Shown piece by piece: positions 35,791-44,045 of a stretch of 64,000 nucleotides of DNA. This DNA is from Pikeienuella piscinae (GTDB taxonomy: Bacteria > Pseudomonadota > Alphaproteobacteria > Rhodobacterales > Rhodobacteraceae), in assembly GCF_011044155.1 (NCBI RefSeq), contig NZ_CP049056.1:1612001-1676000 (forward strand), read 5' to 3'. The notes below the pieces were generated by a model, which had not been told where the DNA came from, searched no databases, and worked only from the letters and a program-made list of their open reading frames with translations. Numbering within the stretch: position 1 is the stretch's first letter; the number at the start of each line of letters is the position of its first letter. Position numbers and translations under genes: made by a program.

Positions 35791-35818
35791 GGCCGGGGCG
35801 CCCTTGCGCGCCCCGGCC
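35791..35818 (+). promoter_or_regulatory. strong hairpin between aldehyde dehydrogenase gene and pheS
   Basis: An 11-bp perfect GC-rich stem (35791-35801 with 35808-35818) and a 6-base loop lie 39 bases before the pheS start. No T tract follows, so it may be a rho-assisted terminator of the upstream gene or a structured pheS leader. Confidence 0.5.
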
Positions 35819-35856
35819 CGGCCCGGTAACTCCGCGTCGAAACCTGACGAGAGGGC

Positions 35857-36939
35857 ATGATGGACCGGCTGGACGATCTGCGCGAAAAATATCTCGGTCG
35901 GATCGCCGCCGCCGGCGACGAAGCGGAGCTGGAGGAGGCGCGCCTCGCCGCGCTCGGCAAGAAGGGAGAGATCAGCCTCGCGATGCGCGCGCTCGGCGCG
36001 ATGTCGCCAGAGGAGCGCAAGACCGCCGGCCCCGCCCTCAATGCGCTGAAGGACGAGATCGCCGCCGCGATCGCCGCCGGCCGCGCCGCCCTCGCCGACG
36101 CCGCGCTGGCCGAGCGGCTCAGGACGGAATGGCTCGACGTCACCCTCCCCCCCCGCCCCGCCCCGCAGGGTTCGATCCACCCCGTCAGCCAGGTCACCGA
36201 GGAAGTCACTGCGATCTTCGCCGAACTTGGTTTCGCGGTCGAGGAAGGCCCGCAGATCGAAACCGACTGGCACAATTTCGACGCGCTCAACATCCCGCCC
36301 GAGCACCCGACCCGGACCGAGATGGACACCTTCTACATGGCGCGAGCGGAGGGCGACGAGCGGCCGCCGCATGTCCTCAGGACCCACACCTCGCCGGTGC
36401 AGATCCGCGGGCTGCTGGAGGGCGGCGCCCCGGCGCGGTTCATCTGCCCGGGCCGGGTCTACCGCGCCGATTACGACCAGACCCACACGCCCATGTTCCA
36501 TCAACTCGAAGGTCTGGCGATCGATCGCGACATCTCGATGGCGAACCTGAAATGGTGCCTCGAGGAATTCTTCTCCGCCTTCTTCGGCGCGTCGGTGAAG
36601 ACGCGCTTTCGGGCCTCCCATTTCCCGTTCACCGAACCCTCGGCCGAAGTCGACATCCAGTGCTCATGGGCCGGCGGCCAGCTCCGCATCGGCGAGGGCG
36701 ACGACTGGATGGAGGTTCTCGGCTCCGGCATGATCCACCCGCATGTCCTGCGGTCAGGCGGAATCGATCCGGATGCGTGGCAGGGCTTCGCCTTCGGCAT
36801 GGGCATCGACCGGCTGGCGATGCTGAAATACGGCGTGCCCGATCTCCGCGCCTTCTTCGACAGCGATCTCAGATGGCTCCGTCATTTCGGCTTCGCCGCG
36901 CTCGACATCCCGACCGCGCATGGCGGGCTGAGCGCCTGA
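35857..36939 (+). CDS. pheS: phenylalanyl-tRNA synthetase alpha subunit
   Basis: A 360-residue class II synthetase subunit that pairs with PheT to charge tRNA-Phe. The N-terminal coiled coil ([11 protein letters not shown]) is followed by motif-containing sections [29 protein letters not shown], the [18 protein letters not shown] motif 2 area and [18 protein letters not shown] motif 3. The length is slightly above E. coli PheS. The start shows two tandem ATGs (35857 and 35860). pheT, usually the next gene, is absent; a convergent amino-acid dehydrogenase gene follows instead. Confidence 0.98.
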   Translation: MMDRLDDLREKYLGRIAAAGDEAELEEARLAALGKKGEISLAMRALGAMSPEERKTAGPALNALKDEIAAAIAAGRAALADAALAERLRTEWLDVTLPPRPAPQGSIHPVSQVTEEVTAIFAELGFAVEEGPQIETDWHNFDALNIPPEHPTRTEMDTFYMARAEGDERPPHVLRTHTSPVQIRGLLEGGAPARFICPGRVYRADYDQTHTPMFHQLEGLAIDRDISMANLKWCLEEFFSAFFGASVKTRFRASHFPFTEPSAEVDIQCSWAGGQLRIGEGDDWMEVLGSGMIHPHVLRSGGIDPDAWQGFAFGMGIDRLAMLKYGVPDLRAFFDSDLRWLRHFGFAALDIPTAHGGLSA

Positions 36940-36967
36940 GCGTCAGCGCCGCCGGCGCACGCCGCCC

Positions 36968-38188
36968 TCAGTTCGTCTTCGGGTAAGCCCCCGCCACTGC
37001 TTCGGCGACGATCCGCGCCGTCGCCGACGAGAGCGTCCAGCCGAGATGGCCGTGGCCGGTGTTGAAGAAGACGCCCTTCACCTTTCCGGCCCCGACACGC
37101 GGCAGCATCGACGGCATCATCGGCCTGAGCCCCGCCCAGGGCTTCACATGCTCGGTCGAGACGCCGGGAAAGTAGGCCTCGGTCCATTTCGTCAGCGGCG
37201 CGATCCGGTCGGCGCGGATATCGCGGTTGTAGCCATTGAACTCGGCCGTCCCGGCGATGCGCAGCCGCCCCTCGCCCAGCCGGCTGGCGACGATCTTCGC
37301 GCGGTCGTCCAGCAGGCTGACCCACGGCGCGGCGGCTCGGCTCTGCTCGTCGTCGAGCGGAATGGTGATCGAATAGCCCTTCACCGGATAGATATTCACC
37401 TCGTCGCCCAGCGATTTTGCGAATTCCGGGCTGGAGACGCCGGCGCAGATCACCACCCCGTCGAAACGATGGATCTCTCCCGTTCGCGTCGTGAACCGCA
37501 GGCCGCCGCCGTCGCGTCTGGCGTCGGTCACCGTCGTCTCGAAGCGAAAGGTCACGCCGGCCTTCTCGCAGGCGCGCGCAAGGCCCATGGTGAAGTCGTG
37601 CACGTCGCCGGTGCTGTCGGACGGGGTGAAGAAACCGCCGATGAAATCGCCCGCGAGCGCCGGCTCGATCTGCCGCAATTCATGTCCAGCCAGCTGGCGG
37701 CGCTCCAGCCCGCCCTCGGCCAGCATCAGGTCGACCTTCTTCGCATGGGCGAAATCGGCCTCGGTCGAATAGAAATGCAGGATGCCGCGCTTTTCCAGGT
37801 TGAAGTCGATTCCTTCGCGCTCCGCCGTCTCGAAAAGCGCCTCGCGGGCCTTCAGCGCCAGGCGCACGGTCTCGATCGTGTTCGCGCGATAGTTCGGGAT
37901 CTGCCCGAGAAACGCCGCCATCCATTTCAGCTTCCGCCATTCCGGCTTCGGGTTGACGAGGAGCGGCGCATCGCGCCGGAGCATCCATTTCAGCCCCTTC
38001 AGCACCGTCCCCCATTGCGTCCATGTCTCGGCGTTGGAGGCGGAAAGCTGGGCGCCGTTGGCGAAACTGCTCTCCATCGCGGCGTAGCGCTGACGGTCGA
38101 ACACCGTCACCTCGAAACCGAGTCGGGAAAGCTCGTAAGCAGTGGTCACGCCGGTCACGCCGGCGCCGATCACGGCGATATGCGTCAT
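36968..38188 (-). CDS. FAD-dependent D-amino acid dehydrogenase (DadA family), glycine-riboswitch controlled
   Basis: A 406-residue FAD oxidoreductase of the DAO/DadA family, membrane-associated, passing electrons from D-amino acids or glycine-type substrates to the respiratory chain. The FAD motif IAVIGAGVTGVTTAYELSRL is at the start, with FANGAQLSASNAETWTQWG, PSDSTGDVHDFTMGLA and the C-terminal AGLRPMMPSMLPRVG and FNTGHGHLGWTLSS motifs of DadA. GAGGAG lies 7 bases before the ATG. A tandem glycine riboswitch lies upstream, so glycine itself, or an amino acid degraded through it, is a likely substrate. That inference is from regulation, not from the active site. Confidence 0.93.
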   Translation of the reverse strand: MTHIAVIGAGVTGVTTAYELSRLGFEVTVFDRQRYAAMESSFANGAQLSASNAETWTQWGTVLKGLKWMLRRDAPLLVNPKPEWRKLKWMAAFLGQIPNYRANTIETVRLALKAREALFETAEREGIDFNLEKRGILHFYSTEADFAHAKKVDLMLAEGGLERRQLAGHELRQIEPALAGDFIGGFFTPSDSTGDVHDFTMGLARACEKAGVTFRFETTVTDARRDGGGLRFTTRTGEIHRFDGVVICAGVSSPEFAKSLGDEVNIYPVKGYSITIPLDDEQSRAAAPWVSLLDDRAKIVASRLGEGRLRIAGTAEFNGYNRDIRADRIAPLTKWTEAYFPGVSTEHVKPWAGLRPMMPSMLPRVGAGKVKGVFFNTGHGHLGWTLSSATARIVAEAVAGAYPKTN

Positions 38189-38227
38189 ATTGAGACTCCT
38201 CGGGCATCAGCGGCCTCCGGCCGCCCG

Positions 38228-38410
38228 CCCCCTCCGTCTTCGGGCCTGAGAGTTTGCCCCGCGGACGGCCCATGCCGGTCGGGGATGCTCCTTCGGCGGG
38301 CCTTTCGGCCACTCTTCGGAGTGTTGACGCCGCGCCGGTCCCTGGCGCCTGAGAGATTCCGGGGCGGTTGCTCCTTCGGCGGCGGGCCACCGCCCGCTCT
38401 CTCCCGTCGC
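38228..38410 (-). promoter_or_regulatory. tandem glycine riboswitch (two aptamers)
   Basis: On the minus strand two successive aptamers are seen. The first has GGGAGAG (38399-38405), CCGAAGGAGCAA (38368-38379) and CTCTCAGGC (38347-38355). The second has CCGAAGGAGCAT (38285-38296) and CTCTCAGGC (38244-38252). These are the hallmark conserved elements of the gcvT-type glycine riboswitch. It ends about 40 bases before the DadA-family start. A small GC hairpin (38210-38224) and the GAGGAG Shine-Dalgarno lie in that interval. No U-run follows, so control of translation initiation seems likelier than termination. Confidence 0.93.
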
Positions 38411-38427
38411 GACGTGTCTGCGCGGCC

Positions 38428-38456
38428 CGGATACGCGAGGGCGCGAAGTTTCGCAA
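38428..38456 (-). promoter_or_regulatory. candidate promoter of the glycine riboswitch transcript
   Basis: On the minus strand, TTGCGA (38451-38456) and TATCCG (38428-38433) are separated by 17 bases. Transcription would begin around 38421, just before the first aptamer, which fits the riboswitch boundary. Confidence 0.45.
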
Positions 38457-38495
38457 TGAAAATTCCGCCTCGGGGGTGGGGCGCCGTCCCTCGCC

Positions 38496-38524
38496 TTGAC
38501 CTCGTCCGAGGGGGCGGCTAGGCG
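38496..38524 (+). promoter_or_regulatory. possible promoter of leuB
   Basis: TTGACC at 38496-38501 is a good -35 element. The -10 at the right distance (TAGGCG, 17 bases later) is poor. It lies 30 bases before leuB, the only space available for that gene's promoter between it and the divergent riboswitch transcript. Confidence 0.3.
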
Positions 38525-38553
38525 ATCTGCAATCCCAATCAGAGGAAGCCCCA

Positions 38554-39657
38554 ATGTCCAAACCCTCCCTTCTCATCCTGCCCGGCGACGGGATCGGCCC
38601 CGAAGTGATGACCGAGGTCCGCCGCGTGATCGACTGGCTGGAAAAGGAAAAGGACATCAGCTTCGACGTCACCGAGGATATCGTCGGCGGCGCCGCCTAT
38701 GACGCGCACGGAACGCCGCTCCATGACGACACGATGGCGAAAGCGCAGGAGGTGGACGCCGTCCTCCTCGGCGCGGTCGGCGGCCCGAAATACGACGCGC
38801 TCGATTTCAACGTGAAGCCGGAGCGCGGGCTCTTGCGGCTCAGGAAGGAGATGGACCTCTTCGCCAATCTCCGTCCCGCCGTCTGTTTCGACGCGCTCGC
38901 CGCCGCCTCCTCGCTCAAGCATGACGTGATCGCCGGGCTCGACATCATGATCGTGCGCGAGCTGACCTCCGGCGTCTATTTCGGCGAGCCGCGCGGCGTC
39001 TTCACCGAAGGCAATGAGCGGGTCGGGATCAACACCCAGCGCTACACCACCTCCGAGATCCAGCGCGTCGCCCGCGCCGCTTTCGAGCTGGCGAAGAAAC
39101 GCAACGGCAAGCTCTGCTCGATGGAGAAGGCCAATGTGATGGAATCGGGCGTTCTCTGGCGCGAGGAGGTGCAGAAGATCGCCGATGCCGAATATCCGGA
39201 GATCGAGACCAGCCACATGTACGCCGACGCCGGCGCCATGCAGCTCGTGCGCGCCCCGAAGCAGTTCGACGTGATCGTGACCGACAATCTCTTCGGCGAT
39301 CTTCTCTCCGACATCGCGGCGATGCTCACCGGCTCGCTCGGCATGCTGCCCTCGGCTTCGCTCGGCCTGCCGATGGCGAACGGGCGTCCCAAGGCGCTTT
39401 ACGAGCCGGTGCACGGCTCGGCGCCCGACATCGCCGGTCAGGGCCTCGCCAACCCGATCGCCTGCATCCTCTCCTTCGCGATGGCGCTGCGCTATTCCTT
39501 CGACATGGGCGAGGCGGCGGCGCTGGTCGAGGGCGCGGTCGAGGCGGCGCTCGCCGACGGGCTGCGCACGCCCGACCTGATGACCGTCGAGGGCGGAACG
39601 AAGGTCGGCACGACCGAGATGACTGACGCCATTCTCGCGAAGATGGCCGCCGCCTGA
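38554..39657 (+). CDS. leuB: 3-isopropylmalate dehydrogenase
   Basis: A 367-residue enzyme of leucine biosynthesis that oxidatively decarboxylates 3-isopropylmalate using NAD+. [20 protein letters not shown] at the start, [33 protein letters not shown] and [19 protein letters not shown] are conserved. The [20 protein letters not shown] block and [20 protein letters not shown] with the NAD-discriminating region are family-typical. The AGAGGAAG ribosome binding site is good. leuC and leuD are not adjacent. A GNAT gene starts 4 bases after the stop. Confidence 0.98.
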   Translation: MSKPSLLILPGDGIGPEVMTEVRRVIDWLEKEKDISFDVTEDIVGGAAYDAHGTPLHDDTMAKAQEVDAVLLGAVGGPKYDALDFNVKPERGLLRLRKEMDLFANLRPAVCFDALAAASSLKHDVIAGLDIMIVRELTSGVYFGEPRGVFTEGNERVGINTQRYTTSEIQRVARAAFELAKKRNGKLCSMEKANVMESGVLWREEVQKIADAEYPEIETSHMYADAGAMQLVRAPKQFDVIVTDNLFGDLLSDIAAMLTGSLGMLPSASLGLPMANGRPKALYEPVHGSAPDIAGQGLANPIACILSFAMALRYSFDMGEAAALVEGAVEAALADGLRTPDLMTVEGGTKVGTTEMTDAILAKMAAA

Positions 39658-39661
39658 TCCG

Positions 39662-40246
39662 GTGACGACGCCCAGGCTACGCGTCGGCTTGCCTGAAGCG
39701 TTGCGGGCGGAGGCGGCGCGGCTCTTCTTTCAGGGCTTCGCGCCGATGCTCGGCCCGGCGCTCGGGCGTGACGCGCGGGCGGAAAGCTTCCTCGCGCGCG
39801 TCATCCGCCCCGCTTACGGCGTCGCGGCGCTGGACGAGGCGGGCGGGCTTCTCGGTCTCGCTGGCTTCCAGGACGGAACCGGCGGGCTCTTCGGCGGCGA
39901 AACCGACGATTTCTGGACGATCTACGGGCCTGGCGCGCTATGGCGCGCGCCGCTCTTCCAGCTTTTCGCGCGACCGGTGGGTCCGGGGCGCTTTCTTCTC
40001 GACGGGATCGTCGTGCGCGCCGACGCGCGCGGTCACGGGATCGGCGCCGCGCTGATCGAACGCGTTGCGGCGCTGGCGCGTGAGCGTGGGGCGCGCGAAC
40101 TTCTTCTCGACGTCGCGCTCGGCAACGATCGCGCGCGCGCGCTCTACGAGCGGCGCGGCTTTCGCGTCGTCGGGATGCGCGGCGGCGTCCTGGCGTCGGT
40201 CTTTCTCGGCCCGCCGCGCGCGGCGGTGATGGCGCGTGCGGTCTGA
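39662..40246 (+). CDS. GNAT family N-acetyltransferase
   Basis: A 194-residue acetyltransferase. The acetyl-CoA-binding motif A is LDGIVVRADARGHGIGAALI (R/Q-x-x-G-x-G/A as RGHGIG), followed by the beta-5/alpha-4 region ELLLDVALGNDRARALYERRGF and the final GMRGGVLAS. The acceptor substrate is unknown. The start codon is GTG, 4 bases after the leuB stop, so it is co-transcribed with leuB. It converges on the SDR gene after 36 bases. Confidence 0.9.
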   Translation: MTTPRLRVGLPEALRAEAARLFFQGFAPMLGPALGRDARAESFLARVIRPAYGVAALDEAGGLLGLAGFQDGTGGLFGGETDDFWTIYGPGALWRAPLFQLFARPVGPGRFLLDGIVVRADARGHGIGAALIERVAALARERGARELLLDVALGNDRARALYERRGFRVVGMRGGVLASVFLGPPRAAVMARAV

Positions 40247-40282
40247 ACCGGTTCGACCCGGCGCCTCCCGGAGCGGCGCGGC

Positions 40283-41041
40283 TCAGATCGTCCCCGCATC
40301 GACGATGAAATCCTGCGCCGTGCAGCCCGCCGCAGCATCGGAGGCGAGAAACAGCGCCATCGCCGCGACATGGCCGCCGTTCAACTCGAGCGGCAGGCAT
40401 TGCCGCGCGACCACCGCGTCGATCGCGGCCTGATCCCGAAACCAGAGTTTTCGCTGCCGCTCGGTCAGGATCGCGCCCGGCAGGATGCTGTTGACGCGCA
40501 CGCCAAACCCGCCGAGATCGCGCGCGAGCGAGCGGGTCAATCCCCGCACCCCCGCCTTGCAGATATTATAGACGGCGAGGTCGGGAACCATCGCCTCCGG
40601 CGCAATGGATGCGAAATTGACGATCACGCCGCGCCCGCGCGCCTTCATCCAGGGCGCGGCGGTCTGCGCCGCGACGAATTGATGGCGAAGATTCACATCG
40701 ACCGCGCGCCGCCATGTTTCGGCGTCGACTTCCTCCAGCTTGCGGCGGGTGTCGTTGGCCGCATTGTTGATCAGAACGTCGAGGCCGCCACCCTCCTCCG
40801 CCGCCTCCAGCGCCGCCTTGAGCGCCGCTTCGTCGGTGACGTCGCATTCGGTGAAACGCGGCGGCGCGCCATTTGCGGCCAGCGCATCACACAACCGCTC
40901 GCCCGCCGCGCGGTCGATATCGACGAAAAACACCTCCGCCCCCTGCCCGTGGAAGGCGGCGACCAGATCGGCGCCGATGCCCGTCGCCCCACCGGAGATG
41001 AACACGGTGCGGCCCGCGAGATCCTCATAGCGCGCGCTCAC
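40283..41041 (-). CDS. SDR family oxidoreductase, probable sugar dehydrogenase
   Basis: A 252-residue classical SDR. The cofactor motif is FISGGATGIGADLVAAF with an Asp after strand 2 (VDIDRA), favouring NAD. NNAAND, the catalytic Ser in NFASIAPEAM and the YNICK catalytic pair are intact. ILPGAILTERQRKLWF suits sugar 1-dehydrogenases of this class. The start codon is GTG. It is divergent from a lactonase-like gene, and together they could oxidise an aldose to the lactone and then the acid. The sugar is not identified. Confidence 0.88.
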   Translation of the reverse strand: MSARYEDLAGRTVFISGGATGIGADLVAAFHGQGAEVFFVDIDRAAGERLCDALAANGAPPRFTECDVTDEAALKAALEAAEEGGGLDVLINNAANDTRRKLEEVDAETWRRAVDVNLRHQFVAAQTAAPWMKARGRGVIVNFASIAPEAMVPDLAVYNICKAGVRGLTRSLARDLGGFGVRVNSILPGAILTERQRKLWFRDQAAIDAVVARQCLPLELNGGHVAAMALFLASDAAAGCTAQDFIVDAGTI

Positions 41042-41292
41042 TTGGCGCCCCCGGCCGCAGACGCGTCGCCAGCGGTCTTCGATGGCTTTGTTTCGGCGCT
41101 TCGCTCCACATCTGACATCCGGCGATCTCCTCCTGGCGAACTGTATCGCACCCTAACGCATGATGCGCGCGACCTCCGCGCATGAAATTCTTCAGAATAT
41201 AGTATGGCGCGCGCGGCGGCCCGGAACGGGTGGCGGACGTCGCCGACAAGGCTATTCTGTCGAAATCATTCTCGGAGAAAGCCGGAGCGGGC

Positions 41293-42171
41293 ATGAAAGC
41301 GGAACTTCTGGTCGATGCGAAATGCGTTCTCGGCGAGGGCGTGCAATGGAACCCGGACCACGCCCGCATCTGGTGGACCGACATACAGGGCCACGCGCTC
41401 TGGTCCTGCGACGCGGATGGCGGGTCGGTCGAGCGGATCGAAACGCATGAGCGGCTCGGCAGCTTCGCCTTCGACCCCGAGAACCGCATCCTCGCCGCGT
41501 TCGAGAGCGGCCTTTTCGCTTGGGACACCGAGCGCAACCGGCTGGAGCGGCTGACGGAGTTCGAGCCGGATCACAAGAGCAGCCGCCTCAATGACGGGCG
41601 CTGCGACCGACAGGGCCGCTTCATTGTCGGCGGGATGGACGAGGGCGGGATGAAGCCGACCTCTTCGCTGATCCGCTATGACGGCGCGGTCGGGGTGCTG
41701 GAAACCGGAATCGGCGTCTCCAATTCGATCTGCTTCTCGCCGGACGGGCGCTGGATGTATTTCGCCGACACGCCGACGAAGATCATCCGCCGCTATCCCT
41801 ATGACCCGGAGAGCGGCGCGCTCGGCCCCGCCGAGACCTTCTTCACCTGCCAGGATCGGTCCGGCTTCCCCGACGGCTCCTGCGTCGACGCCGAGGGCGC
41901 GCTCTGGAACGCCCGGTTCTGGGGCGGACGGGTGCAGCGGATCATGCCGGACGGGACCGAGGGCGCGCGCATCGACGTACCGGCGCCGCAGGTCACCCTC
42001 GCCTGCTTCGGCGGCGAGAAGCTCGACCGGCTCTACATCACAACCGCGCGCGAAAACCTTAGCGATGCGCAGGCGCGCGAAGCGCCGCTCTCCGGCGGGC
42101 TGTTCATCGCCGAGCCGGGGGTTACGGGCCTTCCCGAAGATCGCTACGCGAAACGGCTGTTTCCCGACTGA
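41293..42171 (+). CDS. SMP-30/gluconolactonase family lactonase
   Basis: A 292-residue six-bladed beta-propeller of the SMP-30/regucalcin family, hydrolysing sugar lactones with a divalent metal. The metal-ligand Glu is in CVLGEGVQWNPDHARIWWTD, and the Asn/Asp ligands are in RLNDGRCDRQGRFIVGGMDE, SNSICFSPDGRWMYFADTP and FPDGSCVDAEGALWNARFW. ATG at 41293 gives the family's usual N-terminus; a longer start is possible but atypical. It is divergent from the sugar dehydrogenase, with a 251-base spacer that holds no recognised gene. Confidence 0.92.
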   Translation: MKAELLVDAKCVLGEGVQWNPDHARIWWTDIQGHALWSCDADGGSVERIETHERLGSFAFDPENRILAAFESGLFAWDTERNRLERLTEFEPDHKSSRLNDGRCDRQGRFIVGGMDEGGMKPTSSLIRYDGAVGVLETGIGVSNSICFSPDGRWMYFADTPTKIIRRYPYDPESGALGPAETFFTCQDRSGFPDGSCVDAEGALWNARFWGGRVQRIMPDGTEGARIDVPAPQVTLACFGGEKLDRLYITTARENLSDAQAREAPLSGGLFIAEPGVTGLPEDRYAKRLFPD

Positions 42172-42174
42172 ACG

Positions 42175-42744
42175 TCAACGCCCGCTGATCATCCGGGTCA
42201 GCACATTGTCGCGGTCGATGAAATGGTGCTTCAGCGCCGCGCCCGCATGGCCGATCAGCATGATGGTGAGCGCGAGCGCGCACCAGAAATGAACCGCTCT
42301 CAGCCACTCTTCCAGCGTCTTGTCGCCGGGCTGGAACGGATCCGGCAATTCGAAGAGGCCGAAAACCATGTTGCGGATGCCGTACATCTCCTGCAGCTCG
42401 GAGGCGGAAGCCATCAACCAGCCCGATAGCGGCAACGCGAGCATCAGCGCGTAGAGGGCGTAGTGACCGAGACGCGCGAATGTCCTCTCCGCGGCGCCGG
42501 CATGCGGTGGCGCGTCCGGCGTGCGGTTCATCAGCCGCCAGACGATCCGGATCAGCACGAGCACGAAAACCGTGAAGCCCCAGCTCTTGTGGAGCTGCAC
42601 CAGCGCGAACTGCTCGTAGATGTCGGAGACGAGCTCGGCCATGTAGAATCCGAGCCCGAGCATGAAGAAGATCAGCGCCGCAATCGCCCAATGCAACAGC
42701 CGCGCAGGCCAGCCCCAGGCTGTAGCGGTGTTGCGAAGCGACAT
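42175..42744 (-). CDS. cytochrome b561
   Basis: A 189-residue four-helix membrane cytochrome of the bacterial b561 (CybB) family. Helices include LLHWAIAALIFFMLGLGFYM, LHKSWGFTVFVLVLIRIVWR, LYALMLALPLSGWLMAS and HFWCALALTIMLIGHAGAAL. The haem-ligating His residues are in LHW, LHKSWG, VHFW and IGHAGAALKHH. It probably passes electrons from quinol to a periplasmic partner. It is the last gene of a minus-strand run behind three YceI genes (9-base gap), an association also known from E. coli yceJ-yceI. Confidence 0.94.
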   Translation of the reverse strand: MSLRNTATAWGWPARLLHWAIAALIFFMLGLGFYMAELVSDIYEQFALVQLHKSWGFTVFVLVLIRIVWRLMNRTPDAPPHAGAAERTFARLGHYALYALMLALPLSGWLMASASELQEMYGIRNMVFGLFELPDPFQPGDKTLEEWLRAVHFWCALALTIMLIGHAGAALKHHFIDRDNVLTRMISGR

Positions 42745-42753
42745 GCGCTCTCC

Positions 42754-43323
42754 TCACTTCACCGGGTGTGCGATCAGGTCGTATTCGACCGCGACCGTGT
42801 CGCCCACATCGACAAACAAGGCGGTGAAACCCACGCCGACGCCATAAAGACTGCGCGCGAACTCCGCCCCGCCGGCGGCTTCGGCGACGCCCGCGGAAAA
42901 GGCGACGGTCAGTTCGCCCACGACCGTGTGCTCCACGCCGCGCATCGTAAGCCGCCCGGTCGCCCGGTATTGACCCTCGCCGACCGGCTCCATCCGGTCC
43001 AGCACATATCTTCCTGTCGGATATTCGGACACGAAGAACCAGTCGACCGTCTTGACGATGGCGGTGCCGAATGGATCCCCGACATCGACGCTGGCCATGT
43101 CGATCTCCAGCTCCATCTCGGCCGACTCCGGATCGTCGGCGTCAAGGCGCGCCCACCCCGTGAATCGTCCGATTTCGCCCCGGCGCGGCGCGCCGTTGAT
43201 CAGATAGGTGATGGCGAGTCGCGAGGCGTCCGCGTCGATCCGCCAGGCCCTGGGCTCCGCCTCGCCCGGCCCGCCCGCCAGCACGTAGGCGAGCGGAAAC
43301 AGCGCGGCGACAGGCCGGATCAT
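42754..43323 (-). CDS. YceI family protein (divergent paralogue 1)
   Basis: A 189-residue secreted protein of the YceI lipocalin-like family, which binds isoprenoid or quinone-type lipids in the periplasm. A short signal peptide precedes AWRIDADASRLAITYLINGA. EIGRFTGWARLDADDPESAE and GRLTMRGVEHTVVGELTVAF are recognisable YceI strands, but the sequence is clearly more diverged than its two neighbours. It lies 9 bases upstream of the cytochrome b561 gene and 21 bases downstream of the second paralogue, indicating an operon. Confidence 0.88.
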   Translation of the reverse strand: MIRPVAALFPLAYVLAGGPGEAEPRAWRIDADASRLAITYLINGAPRRGEIGRFTGWARLDADDPESAEMELEIDMASVDVGDPFGTAIVKTVDWFFVSEYPTGRYVLDRMEPVGEGQYRATGRLTMRGVEHTVVGELTVAFSAGVAEAAGGAEFARSLYGVGVGFTALFVDVGDTVAVEYDLIAHPVK

Positions 43324-43344
43324 CGCCGCGCTCCCGCCATTTCG

Positions 43345-43926
43345 TCACCCCGCCGGGCTGATTTCCGTGTCGATACGGATCGGAATCGTCGCGCCGATCG
43401 CCGGCGCGCCGAAATCGACGCCGTATTCCGTCCTGTCGATCTCACCCTCGATGGCGAGACCGGCGATCTGAATATCCGGGTTGAACGGCGAAGGGCCGAT
43501 GCGCCGAAGCGTGGCGACGAAAGTCTCTTCGCGCGTCTCGCCCTTGATCGTGACGTCCCCGGTGATTTCCGCCGTGTTCGGCCCGGTCAACCGCACCTGT
43601 TTCGAGGTGAAGGTGATTTCCGGATGCGCCTCCACGTCGAGGAAATCGCCGCTCCTGAGGTGCTTGTCGCGGGCCTCCCAGAAGGTATCCACGCTCGCCG
43701 CGCGAATGGTGAAGGAGACAGACGCCGTCTCCATATTCTCGGGGTCGAAATCGACCGTCGCGTCGAACTCGCGGAAAACGCCGTTCACCAGGGAAAACCC
43801 GAGATGGTCGACGCTGAATGCGACGGCCGTATGGGCCTTGTCGATCGTCCAGGGCGCGGCCGCGAGCGGCGCGGCAGTCAGCGTAAGCGCCGCGGCGAAG
43901 GCGGTGGCGATGGAAGATGCTCGCAT
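43345..43926 (-). CDS. YceI family protein (paralogue 2)
   Basis: A 193-residue periplasmic YceI protein. The signal peptide (SSIATAFAAALTLTAAPLAA) ends before the classic start WTIDKAHTAVAFSVDHLGFS. DATVDFDPENMETASVSFTI, VDTFWEARDKHLRSGDFLDV and HPEITFTSKQVRLTG are family signatures. The ATG at 43926 has CGGAG 8 bases upstream, and longer in-frame starts lack a signal peptide. It is strongly similar to paralogue 3, which suggests tandem duplication. Confidence 0.94.
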   Translation of the reverse strand: MRASSIATAFAAALTLTAAPLAAAPWTIDKAHTAVAFSVDHLGFSLVNGVFREFDATVDFDPENMETASVSFTIRAASVDTFWEARDKHLRSGDFLDVEAHPEITFTSKQVRLTGPNTAEITGDVTIKGETREETFVATLRRIGPSPFNPDIQIAGLAIEGEIDRTEYGVDFGAPAIGATIPIRIDTEISPAG

Positions 43927-44045
43927 ACTGAAGCTCCGGTTCCTGTCACTGTCAGCATTGGACATGGGGCCGCTTGCCGGCATGACAATGACCCCGCCGC
44001 AAACAGATTGTCCACTGCCGGTCGTCCATTCGGGGAGCCGGGCGA

